Source: an uncultured Actinomyces sp. (lineage in GTDB: Bacteria > Actinomycetota > Actinomycetes > Actinomycetales > Actinomycetaceae). Taken from it: a DNA stretch of 20,831 bases. The notes beneath the pieces were generated by a model. The model made no database searches. It saw only the letters and a program-made list of their open reading frames with translations, and was not told where the DNA came from. Below, in pieces: positions 1 through 8,911 of this stretch. The position numbers were made by a program, and so were the translations under genes. The stretch's first letter is position 1. Each line of letters opens with the position of its first letter. Where the stretch lies: contig CAJZFF010000002.1 of the NCBI GenBank assembly GCA_915069725.1, forward strand, positions 1-20,831, read 5' to 3'.

Positions 1-120
1 GCTGCAATGGTGGTCCAGATCGTCGACGCCGGCATCGGTATCCGACGCAGAGAGGTGGCCATGATCATCGGCCCGTCGATCGCGGCCATCGTCCACGGCC
101 TCACAGCCTGGCTGACATAA
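1..120 (+). CDS. C-terminal fragment of a small membrane protein
   Basis: The first frame is open from the window edge to a TAA at 118-120, giving 39 residues. The fragment is hydrophobic, with one likely membrane helix (IIGPSIAAIVHGLTAWL) near the C-terminus after a short Arg-rich turn (GIRRRE). The gene starts outside the window, so length and family cannot be settled; the pattern resembles small actinobacterial integral membrane proteins of unknown function. The reading is supported by GC-rich third positions, in contrast with the AT-rich DNA that follows directly after the stop. Confidence 0.6.
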   Translation, partial: AAMVVQIVDAGIGIRRREVAMIIGPSIAAIVHGLTAWLT

Positions 121-347
121 ACGCATTTATTCAGATTCTTTCTCAAGAGGAGAGAATAGGGTTAGTCTAGGCGTCAAAATGACAGAGAGAGGACGTGAGA
201 CTCAGGGGGCGATTCGAGACAAGAATGCAAGCGGAACCGCACACAAGAGCCACCGTCAGCAAAAACAATCTCCCACTCGTGAACACAATATCACTATCCC
301 CGCCATCCCAGCGAACAGCTTTTAAGTTTTCATGATATGATTGAATC
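121..347 (+). other. AT-rich intergenic region, no gene seen
   Basis: This stretch of about 227 bases is clearly richer in A/T than the rest of the window. A minus-strand open frame crosses it but lacks coding character and opposes the hydrolase gene. An isolated AGAGGAGAG sequence near 146-155 looks like a ribosome binding site but no convincing gene follows it. The last 15 bases hold the hydrolase -10 box. The base composition suggests acquired or non-constrained DNA. Confidence 0.5.
336..341 (+). promoter_or_regulatory. -10 box of the hydrolase gene (leaderless-type)
   Basis: TATGAT lies 6 bases before the ATG at 348. No Shine-Dalgarno fits between, so transcription starting at or next to the ATG would give a leaderless mRNA. 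No good -35 hexamer is seen at 16-18 bases upstream, so confidence is moderate. Confidence 0.4.
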
Positions 348-1127
348 ATGACTTCTGTGACACTGTTAAAAGGCGGCAGCCTTTGGTACTCCATAAGAAA
401 CACATCATCACCTAAAGCTCCATTAGTGCTTATCCAAGGAAGGGGACTCGACCACCACGGATGGGACTCCGTTCTCAACGAATTCACCAATCGAACCATC
501 GTACTCCTTGACCACAGAGGCACCGGCCAGAACACAGCGCCACTGAACTCAGAATGGTCGACGAGAGATTTCGCAAAGGATGTAGTCACCATCCTCGATC
601 ACGCAGGTATCGATAGGGCACACGTTTACGGACACTCAATGGGAGGAAGAATTGCTCAGTGGCTCGGAGCGGAGCATGCAGACCGCATTATTACACTCAC
701 CATTGGGGGCACTAGCGTTGGCGACGGAACTGGACTACCTCGCCCTACCACTGGAGCAGCGACCCTAGCATCCGGCGACCCAAGCGCACTAGCTTCACTC
801 TTCTATCCGGATCCTTGGATCGCAGCAAATCCTCAACAAGCCACCAGCGTCTTCCCCGCGCCTCATTCACCAGAAGCAATGAGCATCCACAGCAAGGCCT
901 CAGACCGACCTGACGGGCCAGTTCCAGAGAAAATCACGATCCCCACCTTAGTCCTCCACGGCGCGAATGACCCCATCTCCGACCCCGGCAACGCAGCAAT
1001 TCTTGGAAAGAGAATCCCAAATTCAGAAGTATTTATGGTTCCAAATGCCAGGCACGCCTACTGGGCCGGAAATCCAGAAGTTCATTCCTCGGTTGCGAAA
1101 TTCCTTTCATCGAACGACCCGAACTGA
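348..1127 (+). CDS. Alpha/beta hydrolase
   Basis: This 259-residue protein has the full alpha/beta-hydrolase pattern. The N-terminal strand and oxyanion region is LVLIQGRGLDHHGW (26-39), followed by VLLDHRGTG (52-60). The nucleophile elbow is GHSMGG with Ser97. The acid is probably Asp208 in LVLHGANDP, and the catalytic His is His236 in NARHAYW. These are typical of small soluble carboxylesterases, lactonases or haloperoxidase-like enzymes; the substrate cannot be read from sequence. There is no signal peptide or membrane segment, so it should be cytoplasmic. The gene is more AT-rich and uses more A/T-ending codons than its neighbours, which suggests horizontal acquisition. It converges with the M23 peptidase gene. 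The ATG at 348 is preceded by a -10 box but no ribosome binding site. Confidence 0.88.
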   Translation: MTSVTLLKGGSLWYSIRNTSSPKAPLVLIQGRGLDHHGWDSVLNEFTNRTIVLLDHRGTGQNTAPLNSEWSTRDFAKDVVTILDHAGIDRAHVYGHSMGGRIAQWLGAEHADRIITLTIGGTSVGDGTGLPRPTTGAATLASGDPSALASLFYPDPWIAANPQQATSVFPAPHSPEAMSIHSKASDRPDGPVPEKITIPTLVLHGANDPISDPGNAAILGKRIPNSEVFMVPNARHAYWAGNPEVHSSVAKFLSSNDPN

Positions 1128-1147
1128 TGTCCTTGTTGTTCTCCCGC

Positions 1148-1161
1148 GTCGCGCCAGCGAC
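1148..1161. terminator. Weak hairpin between convergent genes
   Basis: GTCGC and GCGAC pair around a GCCA loop in the 42-base gap between the hydrolase stop and the peptidase stop. The stem is short and there is no T-run, so a role as a bidirectional terminator is only possible. Confidence 0.25.
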
Positions 1162-1169
1162 TCGGTACA

Positions 1170-1877
1170 TCAAATTCCAACGATGACCGCCCCCTGCTCG
1201 GGGCATGACTGTCGCCGAAGTGCCCAGGGAGCACCCTGCTGTGGGCTGCGTTGCCGGAACTCCTCAAAACGGAGCGGAACCCCCTTCGCGGCACGGAGAT
1301 CTGGGCTGTCCATCGCTTGGATGTGAAGGTGGGGCTGCGTGGAGTTCCCGGAGTTGCCGCATCGACCGATCTGATCGCCTGCGTTCACCCGGTCGCCGGG
1401 CGACACCTGGACGGAGCCTCGCTGAAGGTGCACGAGTCCCACGCAATGAGGCCCCTCGGCAATCTGGATAATGATGTGGTTTCCAGGGATGGCGGGAAGT
1501 CCCTGCCGAATTCGTTGGGGCTGACTCAATCCGTACGGGATGCGAGTCAGGACGGAACGGCGCGCCACGTGGTCGGGCTCGCCGTCGTGAACGGAGACCA
1601 CGGTTCCCGCAACGGGCGAGTACAGGGGACGACCGAAGGTGTAGAAGAGCTCTGGCGGTTCGGGGGTGAAGAGCGCAAGCATGCTGCGTGCCGGAGCCGT
1701 GAGACCATCGTCGTCGACAGCGACGAAGTCAAACGCGTACGTGGTGGCGAACAGGTGAGTCCCATGGCTGGGAACGCGGCGTGTGGGACTGCGCTCGGTC
1801 AGCCACTGCCCGTCGAACGGGAGCCTCCCGATAACGCCGCCTTCAGGGATGAGTCCTGGGGTATTTCTACGCATCAT
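1170..1877 (-). CDS. M23 family metallopeptidase (LytM/lysostaphin-like)
   Basis: This 235-residue protein carries the zinc-peptidase signature of family M23. There is an early His/Asp pair (SHGTH around 37-41, then YAFDF with Asp50) and the late HxH motif QPHLHIQ with His183 and His185. YSPVAGTVVSV and VSPGDRVNAGDQIGRCGNSGNS are the usual beta-roll surroundings. Family members cut peptide cross-links in peptidoglycan. No signal peptide or membrane helix is visible, which is odd for a wall hydrolase, so it may act inside the cell or not be a peptidase in practice. A GGGAGGT ribosome site (1881-1887) precedes two adjacent ATGs; the second, at 1874, has the better 6-base spacing, so the protein may be 234 residues. 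Confidence 0.85.
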   Translation of the reverse strand: MMRRNTPGLIPEGGVIGRLPFDGQWLTERSPTRRVPSHGTHLFATTYAFDFVAVDDDGLTAPARSMLALFTPEPPELFYTFGRPLYSPVAGTVVSVHDGEPDHVARRSVLTRIPYGLSQPQRIRQGLPAIPGNHIIIQIAEGPHCVGLVHLQRGSVQVSPGDRVNAGDQIGRCGNSGNSTQPHLHIQAMDSPDLRAAKGVPLRFEEFRQRSPQQGAPWALRRQSCPEQGAVIVGI

Positions 1878-1880
1878 GAC

Positions 1881-1887
1881 ACCTCCC
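1881..1887 (-). promoter_or_regulatory. Ribosome binding site of the M23 peptidase
   Basis: GGGAGGT on the minus strand lies 3 bases from the first ATG (1877) and 6 bases from the second (1874). This favours starting at the second ATG. Confidence 0.6.
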
Positions 1888-1984
1888 GCAGCGCCTTAAG
1901 TGCAAGCGGCACCAACCGACAATACGCGTGAGACACCGGCGGGAGGCCTATCGCGAGAGTGCTTCCCTCCCCTCGTCGAGTCGG

Positions 1985-2623
1985 TTACCAGCGCCTCTGC
2001 CGCCCCAGTTTCTGAGCGTAACGAAAAGACACATACGACAGAAGCAGACAGATGACCAAACCGCCGATGGAGGAACCAACGTCGCGTGCCTTGGTGAACA
2101 TGTCTAAGAATCCTACGATGGCACTGCCCAGCATCATGATCGCAATGACGTACCACGTCATGGGGTGACGCCAGATGGATCGCTTCTGCGGGACCGCGGG
2201 AGCAGGTACCGGCCGAGGTGGAGCGGAGGCAGGCATGAACGAGGCGACATTCGGACGAGAACCAGCAAGGTTCTCACCCCAGGCATTGACCGGAATAGCT
2301 GAGCCATCGGGCCGCAGGACCAGGAGAGCGATGCCGCACTCCTCGGCGAAGCGCATCGCCTCACCGGAGAACCCGGCGACAGAGAAGGCGATTCGATAGC
2401 ACCCCGGCCTCATCTGGGAGTCATGGACCAGCCTCCGCAAGTCCTCTATTCCAACCAGAGCCGGAGAGGTCCTCACCTGGGCGACGGCGCGCGATGCAAT
2501 CACATGGACTCCGGTATCCACCGTACGATCCATTGCCGCGGCATCCGGAAATCCGTGGTACCGCATCCATCCTGCGACAGCGCTTTCAGCCAGACCGCCA
2601 GGACCGCTCATACTCATCTTCAT
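1985..2623 (-). CDS. Mrr-like restriction-endonuclease-fold protein with two C-terminal membrane helices
   Basis: This 212-residue protein starts with a helix (ESAVAGWMRYHGF, 13-25), then DTGVHVIASRAVAQVR (36-51) and a long segment ending in GIALLVLRPDGSAIPVN (97-113). The order matches the Mrr-type PD-(D/E)xK fold found in many actinobacterial membrane proteins: the Asp36 region is followed by QVR where active enzymes have QxK or ExK, and the second acidic position reads His40. The catalytic Lys is therefore Arg51 and the site looks degenerate. A Pro/Ala linker (about 125-146) leads to two membrane helices, about 154-174 and 183-203. Known relatives are called restriction endonucleases but their roles are unclear. 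Three in-frame ATGs (2623, 2617, 2611) lie within 12 bases and none has a clear ribosome site. Confidence 0.65.
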   Translation of the reverse strand: MKMSMSGPGGLAESAVAGWMRYHGFPDAAAMDRTVDTGVHVIASRAVAQVRTSPALVGIEDLRRLVHDSQMRPGCYRIAFSVAGFSGEAMRFAEECGIALLVLRPDGSAIPVNAWGENLAGSRPNVASFMPASAPPRPVPAPAVPQKRSIWRHPMTWYVIAIMMLGSAIVGFLDMFTKARDVGSSIGGLVICLLLSYVSFRYAQKLGRQRRW

Positions 2624-2679
2624 CTTCTTGTCTATTCAGTTGCCAGCCGGTTGTCTCGACTGATTCATTGACGAGGACG

Positions 2680-2685
2680 AGTATA
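2680..2685 (-). promoter_or_regulatory. Possible -10 box of the Mrr-like gene
   Basis: TATACT on the minus strand lies about 57 bases before the first ATG. No good -35 hexamer is visible at the expected distance, so this is a single-box call. Confidence 0.3.
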
Positions 2686-2723
2686 GGTCCGAACAGTCTT
2701 TACCACACTCCCACCCATTCATA

Positions 2724-2773
2724 ACAGAAACGTTATTCTTCCGGCCGTTCGGCTGGAAGAATAACGTTTCTGT
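2724..2773. terminator. Long hairpin, 23-bp stem with 4-base loop
   Basis: The arms 2724-2746 and 2751-2773 pair perfectly except for one G-T pair; the loop is GTTC. The stem includes AGAAACGTTATTC, AT-rich compared with the flanking genes. It lies 41 bases after the ettA stop on the minus strand and upstream of the Mrr-like gene. There is no T-run after it, which is common for actinobacterial terminators, but the length is unusual and it could also be a mobile palindromic repeat. Confidence 0.6.
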
Positions 2774-2813
2774 ATGAGTTCGCTGATCGAGACTCTGCTT
2801 GATCGCTCCGGGC

Positions 2814-4496
<1,683 letters not shown>

Positions 4497-4721
4497 TGCT
4501 CGTCTGCGCCTTTCGTCAGGGTGTGAGCGGAGGTTCTGCGCGACGACGGCGATCGATCGGACCGTCTGTGCGCACCGTGGCCAAGCCTAAGGGAGCCCCG
4601 GAGCAATGGCGACGACGGTGGAGGTGAGACGGTGCACGCGGCTCCATGGTGAGCCGATGGGAGGCAGAACAGCGCCCGCGCTGTGACACCATGAGAGGCG
4701 GAGGAACGAAGGAAAGGGTCC
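4497..4721. other. Divergent intergenic region between ettA and ogt
   Basis: The starts of ettA (minus) and ogt (plus) face away from each other across 225 bases. Apart from the two ribosome binding regions no gene, strong promoter pair or hairpin stands out. Confidence 0.4.
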
Positions 4722-5273
4722 ATGCACTACGTCAGTCACTACGAGTCCCCGTTGGGCGCTATGACCATGGCCAGCGACGGCGAGCACCTCACAGGCCTGT
4801 GGTTCGACGGGCAGAAGTACGACCGCTCGACGATCGACGGCAACGCAGAGCTCAAGCCACATCTGCCCGTCTTCACGCAGACCGCCCAGTGGCTCGACGC
4901 CTACTTCGAGGGCACCGACCCGGGTTTCACCCCGCCGATCAGCGTTAAGGGCTCCGACTTCAAGAAGATGGTCTCCTCCATCATGCTCTCCATCCCCTTC
5001 GGCGCCACCAGCACCTATGCCCGCATCGCCGCCGAGGTTGCGCGTCGCACCGGCCGCAAGCAGATGTCCGCACAGGCCGTGGGTGGCGCGGTCGGGCGCA
5101 ATCCAATCGTTCTCATCGTGCCGTGCCACCGCGTGCTCGCCTCCGACGGGAGCCTGCGCGGTTACGCGGGAGGGGTTGACCGCAAGGAATGGCTCCTGGA
5201 GAGGGAAGGCGTCAACATGCCCGGCCTGTCAACGCCGCCAGACGCTGACGACGGCGGTGAAAGGCGAGAATGA
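4722..5273 (+). CDS. ogt: Methylated-DNA--protein-cysteine methyltransferase
   Basis: This 183-residue protein transfers methyl groups from O6-methylguanine in DNA to its own cysteine, repairing alkylation damage. The active-site motif is IVPCHRVL with acceptor Cys135. The helix-turn-helix region lies at SIPFGATSTYARIAAEVARRTGRKQMSAQAVGGAVGRNP (90-128), with the conserved GAVGRNP 'asparagine hinge'. The N-terminal domain (1-75) is typical of the short Ogt type; there is no Ada domain. An AAGGAAAGG site lies just before the ATG. The last ~20 residues (after EREGVN) are charged and not conserved, and they are coded by DNA that also codes the end of the convergent CPBP gene (62-base overlap). 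Confidence 0.93.
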   Translation: MHYVSHYESPLGAMTMASDGEHLTGLWFDGQKYDRSTIDGNAELKPHLPVFTQTAQWLDAYFEGTDPGFTPPISVKGSDFKKMVSSIMLSIPFGATSTYARIAAEVARRTGRKQMSAQAVGGAVGRNPIVLIVPCHRVLASDGSLRGYAGGVDRKEWLLEREGVNMPGLSTPPDADDGGERRE

Positions 5274-6162
5274 GAAGGCCGACCGCGGCCCAGGTCAACC
5301 CCTGAAGTACCCAGGTGATCGACCCAATGCGCAGATTCAGGGGTTCTGCCACGTAGTAGTTCACCAGGTGGAACCCTCCGTGCACGCCGATCGCCGCCCA
5401 GGTAGACCCGGAGACGATTCGGACAATCATCGCCGTCACCGCAAATCCGCACGGTAGAGCGAGATACGTGAGATGCTCGAGAAGATTCTGCTGACCTCCT
5501 TGAGAGAGAATATGAAGAGCAGTGAATCCGAGGACGCTGGAAACTGCTGCGAAACGCGTCTCGCCCAGCGAGGAGTAGAGCCACCCCCTCCATATGATCT
5601 CCTCAGGAATCCCCTGGAGAAGGAAGGCTATGGAGAAGGACTCGACGATCGCGAGCCACAGCGGGCCCTGGGGTAACGGCTGGCCCCCACCGGCAATCCC
5701 GAAGACATGAAGCATGCTGGCCACCACAAGGTCCACGACGAGCGCAGACAGAATCATCCCTGCCAGCCAAAGCAGCGCACGTCTGTCGATGCGCAGACCC
5801 ATACTGACATGCCGGCCTCGGTCAAGCGTGCGGCCCAAGACATAGCACAGGGTAAGAGCGAGCACCGCCGCCGCCCCATAGATCAGCAGCACACACGCCC
5901 CCACCGCGAATGACTCCACGAGACCAACGGGATTCTCATGTGCGAGAGCAAAAGACTGGATGACAGGAATCTGGATCAGTAAAGGTGGCGTGAACGCACA
6001 GGCGAACATCATCGCAAACGCGATGACGATGCGCACAACCTTGCCGCCCGCAGTGAGGTGATGACCTTGATCCGATCGATCCTCGCTGAGATCTGAGGAC
6101 TCGAGAGACGAGAGTGTTGATGAGACTTCCACTGACCGAGGTTTTCCACGTGATGTACTCAT
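5212..6162 (-). CDS. CPBP (Abi) family intramembrane glutamic endopeptidase
   Basis: This 316-residue membrane protein carries the three CPBP motifs: EExxxR (PEEIIWRG, Glu187-Glu188, Arg192), FxxxH (FTALH, His217) and a His-rich third motif (GVHGGFHLVN, His261 and His265). A Ser-rich soluble N-terminus (1-40) is followed by about eight hydrophobic segments. The family includes CAAX-prenyl proteases, bacteriocin-immunity proteins and regulated-proteolysis enzymes; the substrate is unknown here. An upstream in-frame GTG exists at 6204, but a well-formed promoter lies between it and the ATG at 6162, so 6162 is chosen. The 3' end overlaps the ogt 3' end by 62 bases tail to tail. Confidence 0.85.
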   Translation of the reverse strand: MSTSRGKPRSVEVSSTLSSLESSDLSEDRSDQGHHLTAGGKVVRIVIAFAMMFACAFTPPLLIQIPVIQSFALAHENPVGLVESFAVGACVLLIYGAAAVLALTLCYVLGRTLDRGRHVSMGLRIDRRALLWLAGMILSALVVDLVVASMLHVFGIAGGGQPLPQGPLWLAIVESFSIAFLLQGIPEEIIWRGWLYSSLGETRFAAVSSVLGFTALHILSQGGQQNLLEHLTYLALPCGFAVTAMIVRIVSGSTWAAIGVHGGFHLVNYYVAEPLNLRIGSITWVLQGLTWAAVGLLILAFHRRRQRLAALTGRAC

Positions 6163-6169
6163 GAAATTC

Positions 6170-6198
6170 ACGGTACGCGCACCATTTTGCGGCCTCAA
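6170..6198 (-). promoter_or_regulatory. Promoter of the CPBP gene (leaderless)
   Basis: On the minus strand TTGAGG (6193-6198) and TACCGT (6170-6175) are 17 bases apart. The -10 box ends 7 bases before the ATG at 6162, and no ribosome site is present. This places transcription start at or next to the ATG. Confidence 0.55.
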
Positions 6199-6236
6199 TC
6201 GCACCCCGGAGGAATCAGGGGCAGGTGGAAAAGAAA

Positions 6237-6263
6237 TCAGGGACCCCTCCGGGGGATCCCTGA
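6237..6263 (-). terminator. Intrinsic terminator of prfB
   Basis: TCAGGGA pairs with TCCCTGA and CCCC with GGGG, with a one-base bulge and a short loop. On the minus strand the stem is followed by the T-rich run TTTCTTTTCC (6227-6236), the classic arrangement, 31 bases after the prfB stop codon. Confidence 0.75.
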
Positions 6264-6294
6264 CTCCGATAAGGCTTCTGATGAAGCGAGCCGA

Positions 6295-7416
6295 TCAGTC
6301 CTCGGCCGTCTCCTGCTGCTTGCGCCAGCGGATGCCGGCGTCGATGAAGCCGTCGATGTCGCCGTCGAACACCGAGTCGGGGTTGCCGACCTCGAAGTTG
6401 GTCCGCAGGTCCTTGACCATCTGGTAGGGGTTGAGGACGTAGGAGCGCATCTGGTCCCCCCAGGAGGCCTTGACGTCCCCGGCGAGCTCCTTCTTCTTGG
6501 CGTCCTCCTCCTGCTGCTTGAGCAGGAGCAGACGCGACTGGAGGACGCGCATGGCGGCGGCGCGGTTCTGGATCTGGGACTTCTCGTCCTGCATGGAGAC
6601 CACCAGGCCCGTGGGCAGGTGGGTGATGCGCACGGCGGAGTCGGTGGTGTTGACGCTCTGCCCACCGGGGCCCGAGGAGCGGAAGACGTCGATGCGGATG
6701 TCGGTCTCGGGGATGTCGATGTGGTCGGTGGACTCGATGAGCGGGATGACCTCGACGGCGGCGAAGGAGGTCTGGCGACGGCCCTGGTTGTCGAAGGGGC
6801 TGATGCGCACCAGGCGGTGCGTGCCGCCCTCGACGCTCAGAGTCCCGTAGGCGTAGGGGGCGTGGACCTCGAAGGTGACCGACTTCAGACCCGCCTCCTC
6901 GGCGTAGGAGGTATTGAGGACCTTGACGGGGTAGTCGTGCCGCTCGGCCCAGCGGGTGTACATGCGCAGGAGCATCTCGGCGAAGTCGGCGGCGTCCACA
7001 CCACCGGCGCCCGAGCGGATGGTGATGACGGCGTCGCGGGGGTCGTACTCGCCGCTGAGCAGCGTGCGGATCTCCAGGTCGGAGAGGTCCTTGCTGATGG
7101 CCGCCAGGTCCGTCTCAGCCTCGGCGAGGATCTCGGCGGCATCCTCACCCTCCTCCTCGCCGGCGAGCTCGACCATCGCCTCGAGGTCCTCGATGCGCTC
7201 CCCCAGGCTCTCGACCCGCTTGAGGTCGGCCTGGGCGTGGGACAGCGCGGAGGTGACCACCTGGGCGGAGTCGGGGTCATCCCACAGGTCGGGCGCGGAG
7301 GCCTGCTCGGAGAGCTCGGCGATCCGGGCGCGCAGGGCCTCGGGGTCAGTCACCGCGGCGATGGAGGCGTAGGTGTGTCGGAGTCGTTCGATCTCAGCGG
7401 GGAAGTCAGTGGCCAC
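6295..7416 (-). CDS. prfB: Peptide chain release factor 2
   Basis: RF2 recognises UGA and UAA stop codons and triggers peptide release on the ribosome. With a GTG start at 7416 the protein is 373 residues, the usual length. It has the stop-codon reading motif SPF (206-208, [14 protein letters not shown]) and the catalytic GGQ motif (251-253, [16 protein letters not shown]). The N-terminal helical bundle begins [18 protein letters not shown]. There is no in-frame TGA with a CTT slip codon near codon 26, so the programmed frameshift of many bacteria is absent. The frame stays open for 82 codons further upstream, but that part has no RF2 similarity and runs into the LysR gene. A TAGACT box ends 7 bases before the GTG and there is no ribosome site, suggesting a leaderless mRNA. 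Confidence 0.95.
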   Translation of the reverse strand: MATDFPAEIERLRHTYASIAAVTDPEALRARIAELSEQASAPDLWDDPDSAQVVTSALSHAQADLKRVESLGERIEDLEAMVELAGEEEGEDAAEILAEAETDLAAISKDLSDLEIRTLLSGEYDPRDAVITIRSGAGGVDAADFAEMLLRMYTRWAERHDYPVKVLNTSYAEEAGLKSVTFEVHAPYAYGTLSVEGGTHRLVRISPFDNQGRRQTSFAAVEVIPLIESTDHIDIPETDIRIDVFRSSGPGGQSVNTTDSAVRITHLPTGLVVSMQDEKSQIQNRAAAMRVLQSRLLLLKQQEEDAKKKELAGDVKASWGDQMRSYVLNPYQMVKDLRTNFEVGNPDSVFDGDIDGFIDAGIRWRKQQETAED

Positions 7417-7423
7417 GGAGGGG

Positions 7424-7429
7424 AGTCTA
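7424..7429 (-). promoter_or_regulatory. -10 box of prfB (leaderless-type)
   Basis: TAGACT on the minus strand ends 7 bases before the GTG start. No matching -35 is recognised. The bases between box and start are C-rich, not purine-rich, so no Shine-Dalgarno is possible there. Confidence 0.4.
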
Positions 7430-7516
7430 CGGCAGAACGCGCAAGGGGCGCCGTCGGGACGGACTCGGCCCGCTCCGACGGCTCGGTCACGCCCGCTGTT
7501 GTCCCTCATCCGTCCC

Positions 7517-8428
7517 TCACCCCAGCTCAATGCCCTGGGCCTGGGAGAGCAGCGCCTCGAGCACCGCGCGTGTCGCCGGGCCCGGCTCGGTGCGGGTCGA
7601 TCGGTGACGCACCACCAGCTGGCGCACGCCCAGCCCGGGCAGACGCACCACACTGAGCTCATCCGGGACGAGCCCGGAGTAGACGGCCAGCTCGGGCAGG
7701 AGCGCGCAGCCCAGGCCCTGACTGACCATGGCCAGCACGACGTCGTAGTCGTAGGCGACGTGCCGCATCGTCAGCGGTGTCCCGAGCTGGCGCTCCAGAC
7801 GGTCCAGGGCGAAGGCGCCCGCGGTCCCCGGGGCCAGATCGATCCAGGTGGCGCGCGCCAGGTCCGCCAGGGTCGAGGGGGCCGCCTGCTCAGCCGGCAC
7901 GACGACGAGCCAGGACTCGTCCAGCAGCGGGATGTCGGCCATGCCCCGAGGCGCCGCAGGCAGCGTGTGCTCGTCACGCTCCATGAGGACCAGGTCGAGC
8001 TCACCGCGACGCAGGCGGGGCAGGGCGTTGCGCTCCTCGGCCTCCTCGACGATCACCTCCAGCTCGGGGCTGGTGGTCGCCAGCGAGCTGAGGAGGGGCA
8101 GCAGGAGCGCCCGGACGGCGGAGGCGAAGCTCCCGACGCGCACCACACCGGAGGGGATGGAGTCGTCCAGGTCCGCCAGCTCGCGGCGCACGGTGGTCAG
8201 CTCGTCCTCGATGCGCTCGGCCGCGTCCGCCAGAACCTTCCCGGCCGCAGTGAGCACAGCTCCAGTGGGTGTGCGATCCAGGACCCGGGCACCGCACTCG
8301 CGCTCCAGGAGGCGAATCTGCTGGGAGACGGCCGACGGCGTTATATGAAGGAAATCTGCCGCTGCGACAACTCCTCCGGCTCGATGGACGGCCAATAGAA
8401 CCGAGAGCCTCTGGGGCAACACCTGCAT
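7517..8428 (-). CDS. LysR family transcriptional regulator
   Basis: This 303-residue regulator has an N-terminal winged helix-turn-helix (about 5-62; [42 protein letters not shown]), a linker helix (to about 90) and a two-lobed substrate-binding domain ([19 protein letters not shown] to the C-terminus). LysR proteins usually bind a small effector and control the divergent gene plus themselves. Here the divergent neighbour is the small CBU_0592-type membrane protein gene. An 8-bp inverted repeat overlaps the start codon and brackets the -10 box, a likely autoregulatory site. The effector cannot be guessed. Confidence 0.92.
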   Translation of the reverse strand: MQVLPQRLSVLLAVHRAGGVVAAADFLHITPSAVSQQIRLLERECGARVLDRTPTGAVLTAAGKVLADAAERIEDELTTVRRELADLDDSIPSGVVRVGSFASAVRALLLPLLSSLATTSPELEVIVEEAEERNALPRLRRGELDLVLMERDEHTLPAAPRGMADIPLLDESWLVVVPAEQAAPSTLADLARATWIDLAPGTAGAFALDRLERQLGTPLTMRHVAYDYDVVLAMVSQGLGCALLPELAVYSGLVPDELSVVRLPGLGVRQLVVRHRSTRTEPGPATRAVLEALLSQAQGIELG

Positions 8429-8454
8429 GAAGTAATTCTACATCCCTCATGCAG
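8423..8454. promoter_or_regulatory. Inverted repeat around the LysR start: candidate operator
   Basis: CTGCATGA (8423-8430) and TCATGCAG (8447-8454) are perfect inverted copies 16 bases apart. The minus-strand -10 box TAGAAT (8435-8440) lies between them, 6 bases before the LysR ATG. The position suits self-repression by a LysR dimer or tetramer. Confidence 0.5.
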
Positions 8455-8464
8455 ATAGATGCGA

Positions 8465-8493
8465 TTGACCTTCATTCGGGGGTGTCTAAGAAT
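8465..8493 (+). promoter_or_regulatory. Promoter of the CBU_0592-type gene (leaderless)
   Basis: TTGACC (8465-8470) is followed after 17 bases by AAGAAT (8488-8493), or after 16 by TAAGAA. The -10 box ends 7 bases before the GTG at 8501, with no ribosome site. The upstream ATG at 8459 lies before the -35 box and would not be in this transcript. Confidence 0.5.
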
Positions 8494-8500
8494 CATCCCC

Positions 8501-8857
8501 GTGAACGACGTGCTCTCCTCCCTCATCTCTATCGGCGGCTGGATCGGTGCCGCTGAGCTCCTCATGGCCTACTTCATGGTCTCCAAGGGCACGATCGCAG
8601 GCGATTCGCTCAAGTACCAGGCCCTCAACATCACCGGATCCGTGCTGCTGACGATCAACTGCGCAAGCTCCGGGGCCTGGCCCAGCGTCATCGCCAACGC
8701 CTTCTACCTCATGGTGGGCATCAACATCCTGTTCACGGTGAAGCGGGCCTACATCGCGCAGCTCTCGCGCCGACAGAAGGAGGAGCTGTGGGCCCGGATG
8801 CACCAGCGCCGGCGCTCCTCCCCCGTGGTCTCAGCAGGCTTCGTCGAGCAGGCCTGA
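8501..8857 (+). CDS. Small CBU_0592-like membrane protein
   Basis: This 118-residue protein has about three membrane helices: SLISIGGWIGAAELLMAYFMV, YQALNITGSVLLTINCASSGAW and SVIANAFYLMVGINILFTV, then a basic tail. The pattern (GWxGxxxxxxAY, a middle helix with NxxGsxxLxxN, and a third AxxNxxW/Y helix) fits the CBU_0592 family of small uncharacterised membrane proteins. Function is unknown. The frame could start at an ATG at 8459 (132 residues), but the promoter placement favours the GTG at 8501. It is divergent from the LysR regulator, its most likely controller, and convergent with tadG. Confidence 0.8.
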   Translation: MNDVLSSLISIGGWIGAAELLMAYFMVSKGTIAGDSLKYQALNITGSVLLTINCASSGAWPSVIANAFYLMVGINILFTVKRAYIAQLSRRQKEELWARMHQRRRSSPVVSAGFVEQA

Positions 8858-8911
8858 GGGCACGGGCCTCCTCCGGACTCCTCCCTCACACAACCTTCCA
8901 CCTACCCGTTT

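Noticed and set aside
167..592. 141-codon minus-strand frame across the hydrolase start
   Set aside because: It runs opposite the conserved hydrolase N-terminus and has no recognisable domain or ribosome site.
1251..1931. 226-codon plus-strand frame
   Set aside because: It is antisense to the M23 peptidase, whose zinc-binding motifs are clear.
6187..7656. A 489-codon plus-strand open frame
   Set aside because: It is the antisense shadow of prfB, with repetitive Gly/Val/Leu/Asp content and no domain.
7417..7662. N-terminal extension of prfB to 455 residues
   Set aside because: The extra 82 residues are Arg/Cys/Ser-rich, overlap the LysR 3' end and have no RF2 similarity; GTG 7416 gives the normal length.
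7373..8398. A 341-codon plus-strand open frame
   Set aside because: It is the antisense of the LysR gene and the prfB 5' region; low-complexity, no motif.
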